NCBI RefSeq assembly: GCF_018143015.1
Contig: NC_054751.1
Location: 25,464,783-25,528,782 of the forward strand
Length of the DNA: 64,000 nt
Direction: 5' to 3'
From: Lytechinus variegatus
Taxonomy: Eukaryota; Echinodermata; Echinoidea; Temnopleuroida; Toxopneustidae
Shown: piece by piece, positions 1 to 13,200 of the stretch
Numbering within the stretch: the first letter of the stretch is position 1
How the letters are laid out: every line of letters starts with the position of its first letter
Made by a program: the position numbers and the translations under genes
The notes under the pieces: generated by a model
The model's database searches: none
What the model saw: the letters and a program-made list of their open reading frames with translations, nothing else
Told to the model about the DNA's origin: nothing

Positions 1-2190
1 CCCCAAACAGCTGGAGGGAGCGGTATCCATCGTCCTATCGGGGTCCCTAAGAAAGAGAAACCCGTCATGAAACCTGGTCAAGAATATGCTGCTAAGGTAG
101 GATCAAGTCTTTTATAAAGCTTTATGATTTAGTGCCATGGTTTTGTCTATAAGTAGTCATTAAACTTTTTTGGTTAGGTGTTGCAGCCTTCTTTTTTGAA
201 TTACCAAGACAATATAAGTGCGATAATCAAATTAGTAAGTGGTATTGGCATGTATGGAAAGCTTATTCAAAACATAGTTTGTGGGGGCCCCGTCTTACAA
301 AGAGTTAGGATTGATCCAATCAACCTCAACTGTGGACCGCCAGCATCTAAAATGCAAATCTGTTCAAAACATTTTCAAGATATATATATTCATGCATTCA
401 TCATTCTTTTGAAGATTTAGCTTTATAATCTTTGCTTACCAAGGAGATGGATTGATTTCCATAAAGTTGCGATTGATTGGATCAGTAATTCTTTGTAAGA
501 CAGGGCCCAGAATGTGCTCCTATAAATATCTAATTGGCTCATGATTGCATTGTGTATTTGCTACATCCTGATGACTTAAATTCAAGAAAGAAATTGTGTT
601 TTTATTATCAAATTATGTTGAATGAATTGAATTAAGAATTACACTGAATCTTTGACCACCAAAGGATAACAGAAAATGTGACCTTTATAGACAGGTGACT
701 TCTACAGACAAATACTTACCCACATAACATGCGTCGGTGGGAATCGGGTTTTAATTGTCACTGCAGGCAGGTGGCTGATATAGAGCGGGGGTCATTTAGG
801 CCCCATTTACACCTACATATGTGAACGAATGTGTAAAGACAGAAGTGGACTGACGCCGCCCCGATTTTGGCCCACCTCTGGAGGTGGTTTGAGGTCGACT
901 TTGAGATGGCGTTAAGCCACCTTCTCGTATGTGTAAACACGAAGCGGACTGAGGTCGGCTTTCAAGAGTCCCGTGATCCTTGGCTTGCTCAATATTTGGG
1001 ATACATCATTCATAATCCAGCTCTATTGCATTTACCTTGGTATCGCAGCTTTCAAGTCGTATTGTATGGGTCGCCGTACAGGATGTGTAAACAGGGGGTT
1101 GTCAAGCCACCTTCAAGGCGGCATTAAGCTGACCTTTCTGCTATGTGTAAACACGTTTGCGTAATTTTTTAAGTCGGCTTGAGGCCGGCGTGAAGCCAAC
1201 TCAATGAAACCGTCCTATGTGTAAATGGGGTCTAATATCAATCTGATTGTATATCTAATGTGTCAATTGATTTCAGTGGCTTTGTAGACAGTAATAGTAA
1301 TTTCTGAATGACTTCTGTGAGTTTTTTTGCAATATCTTAATCCTGCTTGTTATTCCAAGAATTTAACCAAATCTGTGAAAATTGTTTTTAATTTAAATTT
1401 ACAGAAAGCTGGCGGTGACATGAAGAAGAAAGGGAAGCAGGATCCATTTGCGTATCTTCCACTCAACAGGCAGCAGCTGAATAGAAGGTAGGAATTATAG
1501 CAAAGAACAAATCATGACTGCCTTGAATGCCATCTCTTCCAGTGCAGGCACAAAATTCTTCATTTTTCGGGTGCAACTTTCACAGCCTACTGCCTGAATC
1601 TGTGGTTACACGACACATGCTCCTGCGACATTTTCTCCTGCGACATTTGCTCTAGTCCTAATACTTTAGAGGCATAGGGTTAGAGTTAGGATTGTAAGAG
1701 AGTGTTTGCTTCAGAAATTAGAGAAAAGATTAGGAATAGGGTTTGTTTAGATTTGGTTTAACATGTAGATTTTCCATCGGAGCAATTGTCGCCAGAACAA
1801 ATGTCATGGAACAAAATATGCAGCATTGAATAGGCATTAATATTGCAATGAATGTAGATTTTCTACGGCTCTTTATTTATCTTCAGGAGTCTTTTGAACA
1901 TTTCAGGGGCAAAATCGCCCTAGGCCCTCGTGTAATTTTGTTCGGGTTTCATTGATAATTTTACGGAGCCATTTAACCTGTATGTCTCTTTATGGGCTTC
2001 TTTCATTACTATGAAATTGTTTTAAATTCAGTACTGTGATCATACTGCATGTATGAGTTTCATAAAAATATTTGTCATATTTTCATCTTTCAACAGAATG
2101 AAGAAAAAGGCGGCCGGTCAGTGGAGCTCACTAAGTAAAGGAGGAAGCAAGATGGCAATGAAGAAAAACAAGTCAAAGAAGAAACGATGA
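1..2190 (+). CDS. RRP12: RRP12-like ribosome-biogenesis protein, C-terminal end (3 exons)
   Basis: Three coding exons join in phase: 1-96 (frame open to the window edge), 1405-1487 and 2097-2190, with the TGA at 2188-2190. Introns begin GT and end AG. The product is the basic C-terminal tail of RRP12: GIHRP..., PGQEYAAK, then [20 protein letters not shown] and a lysine-rich end (KKNKSKKKR). In the RRP12 family this tail follows a long HEAT-repeat body; the protein acts in the nucleolus and in export of pre-40S and pre-60S particles. The HEAT region lies upstream of the window, so the gene is cut by the window edge, not broken. The motif order PGxEYxAK, GDxKKKGxxDPxAYxPLNR, RKK is what identifies the family (known family pattern). 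Intron 1 holds a MITE and intron 2 a second short repeat. The gene converges on ACCS. Identity is fairly sure; the length of the whole protein cannot be seen. Confidence 0.92.
799..1232. mobile_element. TA-flanked MITE with ATGTGTAAA repeats, in RRP12 intron 1
   Basis: Inverted termini GGCCCCATTTACACCTA (left) and GACCCCATTTACACATA (right end read on the other strand) are flanked by TA on both sides (797-798 and 1233-1234). The word ATGTGTAAA recurs about five times inside (near 830, 928, 1083, 1141 and 1216). It codes for nothing recognisable. The TA duplication suggests a Tc1/mariner-type or related mover; the superfamily is not certain. Confidence 0.7.
1611..1812. repeat. ACATTTGCTCC-type short inverted-repeat element, copy 1 of 4
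   Basis: A segment of about 200 bp in RRP12 intron 2 has ends resembling ACATTTGCTCC and GGAGCAATTGTCGCC in inverted arrangement. Related copies sit at 7401-7612, 8760-8947 and (more diverged) 39160-39395. It is non-coding and looks like a small non-autonomous DNA element. Confidence 0.55.
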
Positions 2191-3767
2191 TGGCATCTGA
2201 AGGAACCCCTCTAGCAGAGAAAAAAACTGAAATCAAAACTAGAATTTGATTGCTGTTTGCATTTAGTTTTCATTTCTGCACATACTTCCATATTATATCA
2301 CTGGTGTTAACATGCGATCACACCACATACAGCACAGGGAACTCCTCGAGCAAAGAACTTAAAATGTCTCCTCGAGTTGATAGTTGTTTGCTTCGAGACT
2401 GTCTCTGCATGTGCTTCCATATATCCCTGTTGTTTACCATACGATGTCACCACATAAATGTGGGGCTGAGTCAATCGCATCAAATGATGTGTAGGAAAAT
2501 AGGTGTTGAAGTGCTGAAAACTGCCATGATGGGTATGTGGCCGCTGTTGTTCTGGGATAGCCTGGACACAGATTTCATATAACACCATCAAAACAAACAT
2601 AATTTGATGGAAAATATTTTCCCTTGGTCTGTCAGTTTACATGATTTGGGGGAGCTTTAAATTTTACTTTGAATCAGATCGCACTATGATCTGACAGCAA
2701 CAAAGTTGCCAATTTATCTTAGTGCTATCGCATCACACACATTGTAACAGCACAGCAACCCGCTGCATCTCCAAGGCACCTCTTTTACGCATATGCTGTC
2801 TCTGCTGCAGCAACACGGTAAATTTGCCACGACATCATCTAGGACAAATCTGATCGACTCAAATTATCAAAATCGCAGAAGAATTTGGGCATTTGGGTAT
2901 CAACCTCAACAAATTCTGAGTTAGATTGAAGCAGTATAGAGCAGTATTTGTGGTCAACAAATAGTGATGAACTTTTCATAATCGACAATATTTTGCTGTT
3001 GTCTCGTTACCGCGATATATTAACATAATCACATAACCATTATCGAATATTCGATACCACATAATTTCAATATCGATAGATCGCCCAGCACTATTTGTGT
3101 AATTCTTGCTCTTTAGCTTATGAAACATTAATTTGCTTTATTACATGATTTTCATTTAAATTATTCATATCTGTATTTGTATAAACAATACATTAAGTGC
3201 ATGTAGAGTTTTATGTAAATATACATGTATTATCATGACTAAATGACTTTGCCTTCAATTGACTCTTATTTTATGTAATTTCTACCAAAGAATGATTAAT
3301 TTATTGGAATTGAGTGTTTACAAGTGTCGATGAATTCTGATGATGCAATTCCCATTGTAAATTACACTAAGCGAGATAAGAGACGGAAAGAGTGAGAGGG
3401 GGCCGGGATAATGAATTTCAGAGCTACCAAGTCTCACACATTATGCGTGAGACTCAAGCATTTTGGACTCTTGTTCATCCCCTCAAATCTCTGTCTCACG
3501 CAACTATCACAGCCTATCCCCATATACATTGTTCACAATGTCTGTGATCTCACTCAGATTCACAGAAATCTCACCCATAGCTGGTCTTTGAACTTGGCAT
3601 CTCTGGAATTTCAGTAAAACATTCAATTTGCAATCGGACTTTATTCATTTCAAATCTTTTTAAACCAAAATATAATCTAATATTAGATTTTATTTTTATT
3701 TTCAATCATAAAAATAGAATATACATGTAGTAATACTATACAGAACAAGGAAATGGTTATGCAACCC
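2191..3767. other. RRP12 3' UTR and downstream spacer
   Basis: AT-rich sequence after the RRP12 stop. No open frame here resembles a protein. No clear AATAAA is seen close to the stop, so the 3' end of the RRP12 transcript is not placed. Nothing else was recognised. Confidence 0.5.
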
Positions 3768-3771
3768 TTAA

Positions 3772-4333
3772 CCCTTTGAACCCGATAGGCCGGAATACCG
3801 GCCTGCCAGAAAACATGCAAATACCCGATATGCCAGAATATTCCGGCTACAGCCACGTGATTTCAAAAGCATGGATTCTAAATGTCAGGTGATCTTCTAA
3901 AATGACGTCATCTTTCTAGTACGTGTAGGAATATTTAGTCGATAATTTCAGTCAATGTCGGCAATGATTTCGGAAGGATTTAGCTTCAAAAATGGCCAAA
4001 ATATGCCACTTTTTTGTGATTGCTCGTGTCGTAGGTGCGGTAATACGTGGTGAGTCACGTGCTTACTATGGGGAAGCAATTGGTATATCTCACTTTGGTG
4101 AAAACAGTGATTTTGAGCCCAAAACAGACACTAAATTTGATATTTCTGATCGTAGACTAGGTCTACGAGAAGCCAAACAACTTCAGCCAGCTCGGGCCGG
4201 GTACTAGCGGGGGGAAGGTGCCGTTGGGTCTCGAATCATGGGGGATTGTATGAATGTGGTCGAGAAGTCATTTATGTGCAAATAATTCAGGGTGTATGTC
4301 ACGACCGCCCCAAATAATTCAGGGTTCAAAGGG
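3772..4333. mobile_element. piggyBac-type non-autonomous element with TTAA target duplication
   Basis: The element begins CCCTTTGAACCC and ends with its inverse, and is flanked by TTAA at 3768-3771 and 4334-4337. CCCTTTG termini plus TTAA duplication are the known signature of piggyBac-superfamily elements. Its 562 bp are too short for a transposase, and the internal frames (about 71 aa) resemble nothing known. One exact TGACGTCA lies inside at 3903-3910. Confidence 0.8.
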
Positions 4334-4337
4334 TTAA

Positions 4338-7239
4338 GAGACATGGCTTGTGAAAAGGGGCAAGAACTTAGTATAAAGAAATTCAAATTATCTATATTTA
4401 ATGAGAGTAAATACAAGTACATGCATCATATGCATTCAGAATTATACATGTACAATACATAGAGAATCAAAAGATTTCTGATTAACATAACAATTTTACA
4501 TAACTATACAAATATAAAATATAGGCATGATTTTTCTCCACAGATTAGCAGATATGAATGGATCTTGAAATCTAATCAAGATACTGATATAAACCAAACA
4601 ATATTGAAAACATGAAAATTGAACATGTTTTAATACATTGACTATTTCAATGATGCTTGCACTAACAAACTACCACCTGTGATAGGGATGGTATTGAAAT
4701 ATCCAAAAAAATTCTGAATAAATCCTGAGAAAAGATGGTTATTCATGTCTACTAAAATGTTATTCTAAAATGCATAACAACATAAATTTCCAATACCGAA
4801 CATAACAAAATATATACTAAAGTTGATATGACAAAGCAGCCTTTTTAAAAGGCTTTTGACATATGGCTACTCCCTGTATTAGTACATAAATTAATACAGT
4901 CAATCAATTCTATAATCAACAATCTCGTTGATAGGGAAATGGCAAGATTTTTTTTCTACATTTTCCTAAATTTAGTGCTATATAAAATATTTTTTATTAT
5001 TAAAATAGATTTCTCATAATTTCTGTAATTTTTTTTCATGCTTCATTGAATACAATAAACATGAAATATTGGTAAAATAGTATCCAAGAATTATAAATGT
5101 ACCTGAATTGTACATGACATTCCTGTTGCCACATCAGTAGGCATATTACTGTTTGCATGAATGTGATACACATGCAGCTTAGGCATGTATTTCTGTTTAT
5201 AAATATGAAGGCATAACATAATTAGACTCTTGAATTGAATCATTTTGTTTCTCTTTGAATGAACAAGACGGATTTCAATAGAACATCGGTTACATTGATA
5301 TAAATGTATCATTTCAGTCTTGAAATTTGTACATGCATATGAGTAAACCAAAGTCCTACACCTTGTTGCTTACATTTGCACAACACATTTTTTTCCTCCT
5401 CCATTAAAGCTTGTGTATAGTTTTGGTAAATCCACCAAAATGCACCTATCACTATTCCAATTCATTGCTAGCTAATATGAATCGATATGCCCTATAACAG
5501 TTATGATGTGGAGGATATGAAATGAAAATGTGTTTTACAGGATAAATTTTGCGATTTTACATGGAAATTTAACTTGATCGGGTCACCCGATCAAATTAAA
5601 ATATCTGTGTGTTTTTGTCTTTCAATTAAATCCTATTCCAAATCATGGAATGGGCTGAAACTTTCAAGATATGATCTTTGTCTGTACCTTTTGGATATCT
5701 AATCACTAAATTTATAAGATAAGTGCTTGAATGCCCATTTTTTTAATTTAAAACAAGCATCGCGGAGAGAGGGCGCTATATATCCAAGATTTGAATATTT
5801 GAAATTTTCTCAGAGAAGTGCAGTTGGAAAAACATCTAACGGTATCTACGCTTCAGTAAGACTGTCATATTGATATTCGATTATCAATCACATTATTGAC
5901 CCTTTACCAAAGCTATACACAGGCTTTAACACTGAACAAGGTACAAGTATATTACAATAGGACATGTATTGCATCTATATGAATCTATTAGTCTTTCATA
6001 TACTGTATATCATGTATCAGAGTCAATCAAAATCCAACACTTACTATCACACACACACGATTGACATCATGTATAGCATTCAAGGAGGATATGATATGCC
6101 ATTTATTCTGCAACATAAAATGGTGCAATTAAATTAAATTAATTGCTTGTATTGATTGTTGCATAAAACCATTCACATAAATTTACCAGACTTGAAGGGA
6201 AATTAATGATATTACCCTCACAAAATGTTTTGAATGGGATATACAAAGCAGTTCCTGTTCTCTGTACTCACATCTCATTGTACGTTACTTGTCACAATTC
6301 AAACATTTATATGCTTTATTTCAACCCCTGGTGATAAGCTCTCTAATAATATTAATAATGTAGAGTATTTCTAAAGCACCAAATCCACATGGATTCTGTG
6401 CTCAAGGCACTGAGAAAAGGAAAGATTACATGGAAAAGACAAAGAATAAAAAAAAACACAATCATGACAATGAGAGGAAACTACTAGGAGGCAATTTTAA
6501 ACAAATGGATCTATATTTGAAATATTACGGATAGAATATTTCAACTGGCAACTGATTCCACAAGAAAGGTCCAGCATATGCAAATGTGTAATACCCCCCC
6601 TCCCCCGATTTCTTGGATTTGGGAACTGCAAGCAATTTGGAATCAAAAGATCTGAAGCTTTCTGTATTTTAATGGGCATCCACCTTATATATCAACACCC
6701 AATTTAATTGTACACATGGTAAATATATATTTTTACTTCTATACATGAAGGTGGATTAAATGAAATGAATGGTAACAAAATGAAATCACTAAATAAAGTA
6801 TTTAGTTCATACTAAAGGGAACAGGCATATCCATTTTGTAATCAAATTGTCATATTTACCCTGTATTGCCTAGATAGATATTATTCTGTATGGCATTGTG
6901 GTTGTAAACATGATCTCTACAGCTACCTATGTACATGTATCAGTGGTGGATGAGGTAAGGAAACACCCGGCCTGACCCCCCCCCCCCCCCCCTTCAAGTG
7001 AAGACATTTTTTGGTGACCTCCATTGAGTAGTGAATACCTTTTTATTTTGCTTGTTGAATTATTCCTGACATAAATCATCTTTTTTGTTGGGGGGCATTA
7101 TTCATTTTTTTCTGTACAAAAATGCCCCCCCCCCCCCGTTGGAAAATCCTGAATCAGCATTTTGCATTATTGTGTATTATATTACATCATTCATAATAAG
7201 GCAGTGGAATGGAAAGCGCCCTTTCTCGCTAAGTGCTGG
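4338..7239. other. Convergent spacer between RRP12 and ACCS; ACCS 3' UTR
   Basis: AT-rich, no gene recognised. On the - strand a possible poly(A) signal AATAAA (TTTATT on the + strand, 6315-6320) lies about 0.9 kb past the ACCS stop; this is a guess. Other contents are an interspersed repeat (5420-5850), a short SINE-tail-like piece near 6350-6420, and long C runs near 6977-6992 and 7126-7137. Confidence 0.45.
5420..5850. repeat. Interspersed repeat, copy 1 of 3
   Basis: A stretch of about 430 bp related to 9690-10090 and 14520-14865. Shared landmarks in order: a segment like ATGATGTGGAGGATATGAAA, 'gattttacatg', a fragment around 'ttaaatcct', a fragment around 'tttcaagat...tctttgtc', and near the end 'gagagagggcgctat' or a variant. 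Non-coding; family unknown. Confidence 0.5.
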
Positions 7240-10200
7240 TTAACCTTGGAATGATCTACACGATGCTTTGAGTCTCTTCATGGCTGAAAATAAAACAGAA
7301 AACGTTTGTTCAATGAATTCAGCTACACTTATTAAAACAGAACAGAGTAACAACTCATAATCACTTCAAGAATCACATGAAGACTTCTATTTCTCATGAG
7401 GGTTCCATGACATTTGCTCCGGCGACAATTGCTCCGATGGAGAATTGGCACATTAAGCGAAACATAAAACAACCTCGAAAACTAAATAAACCCTAATCAC
7501 AATATTTACATTGTTCTGAACCAAAAACTCTATTGCAATCCTTACTCTAATCCTAAGCCTTCAAAGATATTAAGACCGGAGCAATTGTCACAGGAGCAAA
7601 TGTTGTGTCACCCTCATGAGTACCAACAAATTACAAATAGAACTACATTCATAAAATGTGATATTGCATCTGTGGTTTGAAGCCGTGGTTTGAAGCCATG
7701 GTTTATGCTTGCTTTCATGCACTGATTACACTTATCAGCATGTGCATGTACATAAAGACAGTGTCCCAAAATGAGTGCATGATTCTATCACAGGGCTAGT
7801 TATTAAGGTTACTGTTATTAATGACCCACTTTTCAAAATCAACACAATGAGAGGACCCATTAATTCAAAACAGTGGGCTCAATAATGCCATGACCTCACA
7901 TGCTCCAATTTAACATGCCGAGATTAAAGTGCACAATCAGCATTGGATGCTTATGAATCTACATGAATGCGCTGATTAAGTGTAATCACTGCATGAAATT
8001 TGCATTGAACCATGGCTTCAAACCATAGATTCAAAACAACTTTGGTGAATTCAGGTCTGAACGTCTCAGTAGGAGCCTTGGGGGAAAAAGGTTTTCGATG
8101 TCATCATGTCATTTAACGATCCCCTAATATTTTGTGTTTTGTCTAGATGTAGCAATATGAGGATTGGAAGGGCATGCAAACATTGGACCAGAATTCCTCT
8201 TACAAAAGTTTGGACAAATGTACATGTAGCTCAAACTTTTTGTTCAGTAGCTTAGTAGAAAAGCTGCCATAAAAAAAAATGGATTTTAATCACCTTTGAT
8301 GAGGATCTCCTTTGGTAAAGTATGGATGATCCTCGCCCAGCCATACTCGTTGTAATAGAATGACGAGGCTGGTGCAATGGCGATCCCATTGTCAAGGCAG
8401 TGCATGGAGAACGCCATCTCAGATTCCTTGGTTGCATTGGGGATGAACTGCAGAAATATGAGAAATAAATCTTTGAACCTACAACTACAGATGAATGGTG
8501 TTTCACAGGTTAATGATTTCAATTAATGCGCTGGTGTGATGTTAAACTCACTGTCACAGCAAAACATTGATCATGTCAAAAGGCACTTTATAAAGCTCTA
8601 TTTTCTGTTCATATGGATATTTAGGGAGCGCAATAGTGATTTCATGTTTTTAAAAATATAGGTGTACAGCAAATATGCATGCATAAATCACTTGAAGATT
8701 CCTTTTCTTTTTAAGTTACAACTGTAATATAACAACTTGAACTTGATCATAATAAAAATGGTTTCATTACATTTGCTCCAGCAACAATTGCTCCGATGGA
8801 AAATCTGCACTAATAAGCAAAACATCAAATCTAACTTCCAAAGCTAAATAAAACCCTTATCATTATCTTTAAAATATTCTGAACCAAAAAGTCTAATACA
8901 ATCCTCTACCCTCTGAAATGTTAAAACCCAAGCAAATATCATGTCTCCGATTAAAATACATTGAAAATATCATGTTAATGTGGTTAGAGTAGCTGTTATA
9001 AACAAGTAAATTAGAGTATATACCTTTCTAAAGTCTGCCCATAAGAATAAGCCAGCAGCTGGTTTCACATACTGTACCCCAAGCTCATCTAATGTTTCCT
9101 GCACGATGTTGGAAGATTCGAGTAACATGCTTTTCTGGGTTGACAGGTACCATTTTAACCATTCTGAATTTTAAAAAGAAATGTAAATATTCGATAAATC
9201 CAACATAGACTTTTAAAGAAAAAAACACAATTTGAAGGGGACAGTGATCTCACATTGTCACGCTATTATTTGCGCTATTATTTGTGTCTTTATACCCATT
9301 AGAACCCTAATAGGCATTTTTGTTGGTGTTAGATGCCGCCGCAGTCAGAAAAGCAGTGGCTATAGTCTCACTCTGCTATGCAGGCGAGACAAAAAGGAAC
9401 CATCTAAAGATTTGCATTGAAAGTAGAGGGGCCTGTAGAAAAGCATACGGTTCAATCTTAAACGATTTCATTTATTTATACATTTTTTAATATAATTTGT
9501 TTTCTATACCTTTGTCTTTTAGAACTTTTGTCACAGCAATCTGGAGAAACAGAGGTACTTGATAAAAATCCACCAAAGCAATCAGGGCAGCCAAGACACT
9601 GGGATTCCATGTATATGCTACTCCTACCGGACTACCTGGCATTCCAAAATCCTGAAAGAAAAATACGAGGGAGTAAAAAGTTTGAAATCCTACTCTATGA
9701 GTTGGTGAATCCCCAAATCGTTGCAAATCACTTTTCCAATTTAAGTACAGGTTATATGAATGAGTATGCCCCAAAGCAGTTATGATACAGAGGATATACA
9801 TTTTAATGGTATTTTATTTGACAAATTTTGTGATTTTACATGAAAATTTATTTTTTATCAGGTGTTCAATCAATATCAATTTTTCTTTTTGTTATTAAAT
9901 CCTCTTCCTTTGCATGAAACAAGCTATAAATTTCAAGATCTTTGTCCTTAGATTTCTGATTAACCAATCACTGATTTTTTTTAAAGGCAAGAGCTCAAAA
10001 TGGCCTTACCTTAAGAAAAGTATAAACATTGAAGAAAGAAGGCACTATAGATCTTCAATTTTCAAATAAAAAAAATTAATGGCCTGTAAACTTTTGTATG
10101 ATTGGAACGTTAAATGATACTGGAGAAGAATTCACATTAGTAATCTGTTTATGTTAAAGCTTTAGGCAGGAATTAATTTATGTACAATTTATAAAAAGAA

Positions 10201-13200
10201 GAAAGCCAGACATGTGGGTGATGAGATAGAGGGGCAGTAGACAGACTGTTTCACAGGAAGCTCCAAAGACAACATAGTGGAAATGTTACACGATAAACAG
10301 AAAAAGAAAATCCTGTCCAACTTCATATCTGCTCTCTTTGAAGGTTATCTCCACATGTATATGCATGTTGCCATTATATGTGCAATCATGATTCCTTGCA
10401 CTGGTAGGATTTCAACTTAGAAAAAAACAAATATGAATGATAAATAAATATAGTGTTGTATTTTATTTTCAATGTAAAAAGACCATCATTTAAATTTAAT
10501 TATCCTTTAGGAGACTAACTCTAATGAATTTAATGAATGAAGAAAAACCTTAGCCATTCCCCATAAGACATGTGTCCTATCCTTATCGGGTAGATCATCT
10601 GGGTTAAAGGTGAATATACTCGAACTCTGGACAGAATTATCATAGATACTGCAATTGTAAATCTCATCTATAACACAATGTAGACTGTGCCTGGAAATAA
10701 AGTAAAAAAAATAAATAAAAGGAACATTTTACATTGTCATTATAATTGGTAATATGATTGTCAAGATAATAATCAATATAATATTCAATATGATTTAACA
10801 AAGGTCAATATAATTCAGCAATTAACAAAACTAGTTTTGTCCTTCATTTAGAAAGTATATAAAAAATCAAACTTTTTATCTTATTCTTTAATTTTTCTGT
10901 TTTCATTCAAGATAACTTGATCCAAGATTATCAATCTCATTTGATTTAGTCAGACTTAGACATAATGAAGCATACAATCATAATCAATGACTATCCTAGA
11001 TGTCACAGTATATTCATATATAATCTATCACATACCATTTATTAGACAAACAATCCTTCATAAAAGATATAAAATTGATTAAAAAATTACCAACAGATTA
11101 TGAAATCTAAACAAAAAATTAAGAACAGCAAATATATATATTTCAATAGATAGATTTTGACACCACTGAGCATAAATATACTACATGTACATCTGTTAAG
11201 AGAATTACAACTTTTAATTTTCATTCCCTCTTTCATTCTTTTGCTTTTCTTCATTAAAATTTACTTTGTGTTTTTACATGGTAGATATTTAGATGCCTAT
11301 GAGATTTGTAGAACCCTGTGATAATATTTCTGGAAATATTTTTGTTCAGTATTAATTCTGGAAGCAACTTTTGGGAAATAAATAGGCTTTAATTAAGACC
11401 ACTGAGGGCTATGATTTCTTTTGCTGCCCATCTGTTGACTAGCCTGGATGCCCCACTCATTGGCCTCAAATTTGTTGTCAAGATTTGTGCCTTATTCATC
11501 TTTCCAACTTGTGCTGTTATGTGCCTGGTTGAAAATTGGCCTTGACCTAAAACTATTGAAATTTAATGCATGAAATAGTATTGATATTTCAAATATTGTA
11601 CACTGTTCTTTGTAAAGAGTCTAGCTAGAATGTGCCCCAGGAAGCGGAGGATGTGTGAGCGATCCAGAATCCGATGGCTGGGGTGATAACATTGTCAAAT
11701 ATGATAAGCTATACATAAAAGAACTCCCTGAGTGTTTAAAAAAACAATCCTTATTTAATTTCTTTGTGTTACAGTTGTAAAACTATGAGAGCTTACTTGT
11801 GGCAAAATTTGAGGTACTCCATGATCTGTTGTCTGGTGTAAACAGTCCCACAAGGATTGAATGGGTTGACAAGAATAAGGGCTTTCACTTTGTGACCCTA
11901 TCAAATAAAAATGAAACATTAAAATCATCATTATTATCAAATTGGCAACACATTAGTATCAGCAAATCAACAATTTATTCACACAATTAATTTAAATTTA
12001 AAATTGAATGGTTTCATTAAGGAAGATGTTCAAAGGGAAGTTCACCCTGGCCTGAATACAATATGTAGGAAAGCTGCTCACATATGACATCACAAATCAA
12101 ACAATCAAAATGTTAATAACTTTGTTATTCTTTGATTGATTTTCATCAAACTTTCAGCAGTATTTTCTATTATTTTTTCTGCTATTTTTTACAAGAAACT
12201 TTTTATCAGGGTGAGCTTTCCCTTTAATAAGATTTCTTTACATACCTCTTGCTTGGCTTTCTCCAAGGCTTCTTCTAGTAGTTGAACAGTCAGCTCGTAT
12301 GGTTCTCTTCCATCCGGTTCTGCCTTCAAACAGAATTAAACACATGATAATATACTTGTACACCAAGATAGACATCTTGGATATACAGGTGCTGATCAGG
12401 GAAGCATTTCATGAAGGACTTGTCAGATGTTTTAATGTATATACAGTGTACTTCTCTTATTTCTGCTTATTTGCTTTGAAGCACCTTCAGCATTTAATTA
12501 CAGAGATGGAAAGTGTGATATCAATCACATGTATAATTATAATAATTATTATTATTATCATTGACAGGTCAATGGCCTTTCTGACTTCCTACATCTGCTA
12601 CATTTTATTTTCATTTCTTTTATATTTCTACCAATTTTTTTTTATTGCTTATACTGTGATCCAAATTCTTTTATTACTCTGTTGTTGTTGTATACTTGTA
12701 CATATGTTTGTAAGTTTTTAAAGGATGTCAAATAAATGAATTGAATTATTAATTCATTATTATTATTATTCCATTTCACATCAATAAAGTATGTTCGTAA
12801 ACATCTGTGAGGTCAAGGATACAAGATACTGTAACTTGGATTCATGTATGTTGTTAGAGAGCGTAATAAACTGAACTTCAGTGTCAAAGGCAAAGAATGG
12901 GGTCAGATCTACAAAGCAATTGTGCATGCACAAACCAAAAATATTAATGAAGTTCAAAGGTCAATTTTACATAAGAACTTAAATAGATGGTAACACTGCT
13001 ATCATGATAACTACTATAAAAACAGGGCTCAGCAAAGCCATTCAAGGTAGTTGGCAAATAATGTCAAAGCTATCATGACACAGTTTGAGTAACAATAACA
13101 TTCAGGAATTTGTAATCTAACATCTCAGTGTGGGAAATACACAAGGGTAACAGGTGATTTTGCCCTCATGATGATCCAAATCACTCCTAAATCTGCCCAA

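Noticed and set aside
8252-8522. Frames of 78-84 aa near 8.3-8.5 kb as separate genes
   Set aside because: One is simply ACCS exon 8294-8447 extended into its introns; the other is its shadow in another frame.
12299-12721. 140-aa hydrophobic frame on the + strand
   Set aside because: AT-rich intronic sequence with an ATT microsatellite; it overlaps an ACCS exon on the other strand and shows no domain.
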